A stretch of DNA of 64,000 nucleotides from Xanthomonas sontii. GTDB taxonomy: Bacteria > Pseudomonadota > Gammaproteobacteria > Xanthomonadales > Xanthomonadaceae. The first letter of the stretch is position 1. The number at the start of each line of letters is the position of its first letter. The notes beneath the pieces were generated by a model. That model was not told the origin of the DNA. It searched no databases and worked only from the letters and a program-made list of their open reading frames with translations. A program made the translations under genes and the position numbers. Location of the stretch: assembly GCF_040529055.1 (NCBI RefSeq), contig NZ_CP132342.1, positions 3,532,001-3,596,000 of the forward strand. The letters are read 5' to 3'. Below, piece after piece: positions 60,946 to 64,000 of this stretch.

Positions 60946-62622
60946 TCAGCGCCCGCTGCGCCAGATCGAGAACAGGATCCACACCCCCGACAGTGCCGCG
61001 CCGACGAAGCCGCAGACGCCGATCGCCAACAGCCAGCGGCTGGAGATGCCGCCGACGCTGTTCATCACGATCGACGAGCCGATGATCAGCGCGGCGGTGA
61101 CGATGCCCATGGTCAGGCGGTTGGCGGCGCGGTTGACCTGGTCGCCGAAGCCCTTCAGCGAGCCGGTCTCCACGTTCAACTGCAGGCGCCCGCGCCGTGC
61201 CGCCTGCAGCAGCCGGCGCGTGTCGCGCGGCAGGTCGCCGAGCAGTTCCAGCGCGCCCAGCACGGTGCGGCGGCCGCGCCTGGCCATCGCCCGCGGCGCG
61301 AACCGCTGCAGCATCACCCGCTCCAGGTACGGGGCGGCGGCGCCGGCCATGTCGAAATCCGGATCGAGCTGGCGCCCGACCCCTTCCAGGGTCAGGAAGG
61401 TCTTGATCATCAGCGCCAGGTCGGCCGGCAAGGCCAGCGCGTGCTGGCGCAGCAGCGCGGTGACGTCGCCGAGCATCGCGCCGACCCGCAGGTCCTTCAG
61501 CGGCACGCCGCGGTACTGGTCGACGAAGGCGGCGATCTCCAGGTGCAGGCGCGCCTCGTCGACCTCGACTTCGCCGTCGGTCCACTCCAGCAGGATGTCG
61601 GCGACCGCCTCGGCGTCCTGGGTGACCAGCCCGTGCAGCAGTTGCACCACCTGGTAGCGGCGCTGTTCGGAAATGCGCCCGACCATGCCGAAGTCGATCA
61701 CCGCGATGCGCTCGCCGGGCAGGTAGAAGATGTTGCCCGGATGCGGATCGGCGTGGAAACAGCCGTCCTCCAGCACCATCTTCAGCACGATGTCGGCGCC
61801 GGTGCGCGCCAGTTGGCGACGGTCCAGGCCGGCGGCGTCGACCGCGGCCAGGTCGCGGCCGCCGATGCCGTCGACGAAGTCCTGCACATTGAGCGTTTCG
61901 CAGGTCCATTGCCAGTGCACCCGCGGGATCACGATCTCGTCGTGTCCCTGGAAGTTGGCCGCGATGCGCTCGGCATTGCGGCACTCGCCGGCGAAATCCA
62001 GCTCGCGGCGCAGCGATAGGGTGAACTGGTGCACCACCGCGGCCGGGTGATAGCGCTTCAGGTCCGGCGCGCGCGCTTCGACGATCTCCGCCAGCCGCGC
62101 CAGCAATCGCAGGTCGGCCTCGATCACCTCGCGGATGCCGGGGCGGCGCACCTTGATCACCACGGCGGTGCCGTCGTGCAGCCGGGCGCGATGGGTCTGC
62201 GCCAGCGAGGCGGCGGCCAGCGGGGTTTCCTCGACCTCGGCGAAGATCGCCGTCGGCGCCTCGCCGAGCGCCTCGATCAGCTGCGGCAGGATCTGCGGGT
62301 AGTCCAGCGCCGGCGCGGCGTTCTGCAGTTCGCCCAGTTCGTCGATCCACTCCGGCGGCAGCAGGTCCACGCGCGTGGCCAGCACCTGGCCGAGCTTGAC
62401 GAAGGTCGGGCCGAGGTCCTGCAGGGCGCGCCGTACCCGTTGCGGGGCCGACATGCGCAGCATCTCCTCGGCGTTGTGCCAGTGCAGCAGGCGCCCGGCG
62501 CGCTCCAGCACGTCGGCCATGCCGATGCGCCGGACCACGTCGCCGAACCCATAGCGGATCAGCACCGAGGCGATTTCCTGCAGGCGTCCCAGGTCGCGGA
62601 CGGTGCTCAACGCCTCCCACAT
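60946..62622 (-). CDS. ubiB: ABC1/UbiB-family atypical kinase (AarF-like)
   Basis: This is a 558-residue protein-kinase-like ATPase of the UbiB/ADCK3 family, usually needed for ubiquinone synthesis. The family's K-x-G-Q motif is F-V-K-L-G-Q-V-L-A-T-R, the Ala-rich loop is P-L-A-A-A-S-L-A-Q, then A-D-P-H-P-G-N-I-F and D-F-G-M-V-G. Two hydrophobic helices are at the C-terminus, as in UbiB. It is not next to ubiE/ubiJ, and xanthomonads may have a second copy, so it could be a paralogue. ATG 62622 has GAGG 9 bases upstream; ATG 62631 is the alternative. Confidence 0.85.
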   Translation of the reverse strand: MWEALSTVRDLGRLQEIASVLIRYGFGDVVRRIGMADVLERAGRLLHWHNAEEMLRMSAPQRVRRALQDLGPTFVKLGQVLATRVDLLPPEWIDELGELQNAAPALDYPQILPQLIEALGEAPTAIFAEVEETPLAAASLAQTHRARLHDGTAVVIKVRRPGIREVIEADLRLLARLAEIVEARAPDLKRYHPAAVVHQFTLSLRRELDFAGECRNAERIAANFQGHDEIVIPRVHWQWTCETLNVQDFVDGIGGRDLAAVDAAGLDRRQLARTGADIVLKMVLEDGCFHADPHPGNIFYLPGERIAVIDFGMVGRISEQRRYQVVQLLHGLVTQDAEAVADILLEWTDGEVEVDEARLHLEIAAFVDQYRGVPLKDLRVGAMLGDVTALLRQHALALPADLALMIKTFLTLEGVGRQLDPDFDMAGAAAPYLERVMLQRFAPRAMARRGRRTVLGALELLGDLPRDTRRLLQAARRGRLQLNVETGSLKGFGDQVNRAANRLTMGIVTAALIIGSSIVMNSVGGISSRWLLAIGVCGFVGAALSGVWILFSIWRSGR

Positions 62623-62656
62623 CGCGCTCATCCTCGGGGAAGGCGCGCGGCCACGA

Positions 62657-63151
62657 TCACAGCAACGCGTCCAGGCCGCGCAGGGCCGCCGCCACGGTCT
62701 GCCGGCGCACCGCGTCGCGGTCGCCCGGGAACTGGAACAATTGCGCGCTGGCATAGCCGCCGCGGCGCTTCCAGCCCAGCCAGACGCTGCCGACCGGCTT
62801 GTCCGCCGAGCCGCCGCCCGGCCCGGCGATGCCGGTCACCGCGACCGCGACGCTGGCGCCGGAATTGACCAGCGCCCCGGACACCATCTCGATCACCGTC
62901 TCCCGGCTGACCGCGCCATGATGCTCCAGCGTCTGCGGACGCACGCCCAGCAAGGCCTGCTTGGCCTCGTAGCTGTAGGCGACGATGCCGCAGTCGAACC
63001 AGGCCGAAGACCCGGCGACGTCGGTCATCACCTTGGCGATCCAGCCGCCGCTGCAGCTTTCGGCGGTGACCAGGCGCTCGCGCGCGGTGCGCAAGCGATC
63101 GCTGAGCGCGGTGGCCTGTTGCAGCAGATCCGAATCGGTGGGAAGCGTCAT
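62657..63151 (-). CDS. pncC: CinA C-terminal-domain nicotinamide-nucleotide amidohydrolase (PncC)
   Basis: This is a 164-residue stand-alone CinA-C domain that deamidates nicotinamide mononucleotide to nicotinate mononucleotide. It has V-T-A-E-S-C-S-G-G-W-I-A, a V-A-Y-S-Y-E-A-K segment and V-A-V-T-G-I-A-G-P-G-G-G-S-A-D-K-P-V-G. It lies near lexA-recA as in many gammaproteobacteria (ygaD-recA-recX). ATG 63151 gives the usual length. Confidence 0.93.
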   Translation of the reverse strand: MTLPTDSDLLQQATALSDRLRTARERLVTAESCSGGWIAKVMTDVAGSSAWFDCGIVAYSYEAKQALLGVRPQTLEHHGAVSRETVIEMVSGALVNSGASVAVAVTGIAGPGGGSADKPVGSVWLGWKRRGGYASAQLFQFPGDRDAVRRQTVAAALRGLDALL

Positions 63152-63317
63152 GGCACAGCTCGGGAAACCAGTGCGCTTTGTAGCCCAATTCGCCGTGGCT
63201 GTCGCGCCTGCGCGTGCCGGCGGATGGCCGGCCGTCAGCCAACGCGGCGCATGGGCCGCGACCACGCCGGCCCGCCCATCGGCGTCGAGCGTGCCGACGC
63301 CGGCGTCGACGCGGCAC

Positions 63318-64000
63318 TCAGCGCTGCTGCCACTCCTCCTGCTCGCGCGGCGGCAGCAGCGCGCGGATCGGCGCGCCGTCGGCCGTGGCGGCCAGGCGCT
63401 CGGCCTCGGTGATCGGGATGTCCACCTGCAGCAGCCAGCCCTCCTCGTCGGCCTGCTCGCTGCGGATCACCTGCAACTGATGCAGCTGCGAACGCAGGCG
63501 CCCGGCACTCGGCGGCAGGCGCAGGCTGCCCTGCACGTGGCGCAGGCCCAGGCGCTGGCCGAGCACGTGCTGCAGCAGGTCCAGGCCGCGCCCGTCGCGC
63601 GCGGAGATCCACACCCGCTCGCGCCGCGCCGTGTCCGGCACGCCGTCCTGCGCATCGTGACGCACCTCGGCGCCCTCGATGCGGTCGATCTTGTTGAACA
63701 CCAGCAACTGCGGCAGTTCGCCGGCGCCGACCGCGTGCAGCACCTCGTCGACCTGGGCGATGCGCTCCTCGCGCAGCGGATCGGCGGCGTCGACCACGTG
63801 CAGCAGCAGATCGGCCTCGCGCGCCTCGGACAGGGTCGAGCGGAACGCCGCCACCAGCTCATGCGGCAGGTTGCGCACGAAGCCGACGGTATCGGCCAGC
63901 ATCGCGTTGCCGCCGGGCAGCGCGATGCGCCGCACGGTCGGGTCCAGGGTCGCGAACAACTGGTCGGCGGCGTAGGCTTCGGCGCCGGTCAGCGCGTTGA
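63318..64000 (-). CDS. hflX: GTPase HflX, N-terminal part beyond the window
   Basis: The frame is open at the right edge, so about 227 C-terminal residues are visible. They include the end of the N-A-L-T-G switch region (G1 itself is outside), F-A-T-L-D-P-T-V-R-R, the G3 block D-T-V-G-F-V-R-N-L-P-H-E-L, G4 N-K-I-D and the C-terminal domain ending E-Q-E-E-W-Q-Q-R. HflX is a ribosome-splitting GTPase in stress. In E. coli it follows hfq, which would lie to the right of the window. Confidence 0.95.
   Translation of the reverse strand, partial: NALTGAEAYAADQLFATLDPTVRRIALPGGNAMLADTVGFVRNLPHELVAAFRSTLSEAREADLLLHVVDAADPLREERIAQVDEVLHAVGAGELPQLLVFNKIDRIEGAEVRHDAQDGVPDTARRERVWISARDGRGLDLLQHVLGQRLGLRHVQGSLRLPPSAGRLRSQLHQLQVIRSEQADEEGWLLQVDIPITEAERLAATADGAPIRALLPPREQEEWQQR

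Overview
The window reads as a chromosomal segment of a GC-rich gammaproteobacterium, almost certainly Xanthomonas or a very close relative. The evidence is the 19-bp SOS box ahead of lexA (TTAGTAGTAATACTACTAA, the operator reported for Xanthomonas LexA), the lexA-recA-recX-alaS-csrA-tRNA-Ser order, PrxQ with its cysteines 36 residues apart, a xyloglucan-type TonB receptor/glycosidase locus beside xylose genes, and GTAG-type REP units. The species cannot be fixed from the sequence alone.

Layout. 1-8.3 kb: a surface/secreted-protein locus with a kelch/Ig-like protein cut by the left edge, a 1644-residue repeat lipoprotein with YD and IPT/TIG domains, a di-heme MauG/CcpA-type peroxidase lipoprotein and a small lipoprotein. 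8.4-14.1 kb: a tightly packed minus-strand housekeeping run pcnB-folK-panB-panC-panD-pgi, followed by tRNA-Glu on the plus strand. 14.4-15.5 kb: folE2 with a Zur-like box. 15.8-30.5 kb (minus strand): TonB receptor, SGNH/CE20-like acetylesterase, GH35, GH31 with a PA14 insert, xylB, xylA and a sugar/proton symporter. 30.8-35.7 kb: a LysR regulator divergent from dgoA-dgoD-lactonase-dgoK (De Ley-Doudoroff galactonate degradation). 35.8-43.7 kb: fdxA, bamC-like and dapA, then gcvR, prxQ, PIN-PhoH, a lipoprotein, a DUF1275 protein, thiD and an alpha/beta hydrolase. 43.8-44.2 kb: two tandem tRNA-Arg(ACG) genes, each with its own promoter and terminator. 44.3-51.7 kb: a short-chain dehydrogenase, a DedA-rhodanese fusion, a LysR/pirin pair, glgX and a CPBP protease. 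51.7-54.8 kb: a gene-poor, less GC-rich stretch with csbD, two orphan proteins and a truncated integrase abutting tRNA-Ser(GCT). 55.0-64.0 kb: csrA, alaS, recX, recA, lexA, a UbiB-family kinase, CinA/PncC and hflX cut by the right edge.

How the genes fit together. The central 20 kb can be read as one programme. Xyloglucan oligosaccharides enter through the TonB receptor and are deacetylated (CE20-like), de-galactosylated (GH35) and de-xylosylated (GH31). Xylose then goes through XylA/XylB, and galactose, once oxidised by a dehydrogenase not seen here, could go through the lactonase, DgoD, DgoK and DgoA to pyruvate and glyceraldehyde-3-phosphate. The galactose arm is an inference from adjacency and a shared promoter 10-mer. 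The right end is the classical SOS/translation-fidelity cluster. Intergenic spaces repeatedly carry a CCCTCACCCCAACCCCTCTCCC-type palindromic repeat (about 15.6, 20.7 and 36.3 kb) and REP hairpins (10.4 and 60.8 kb).

I found no CRISPR array, no intact insertion sequence and no intact prophage. Many long open frames lie antisense to real genes because of the GC-rich codon bias; they are not annotated.
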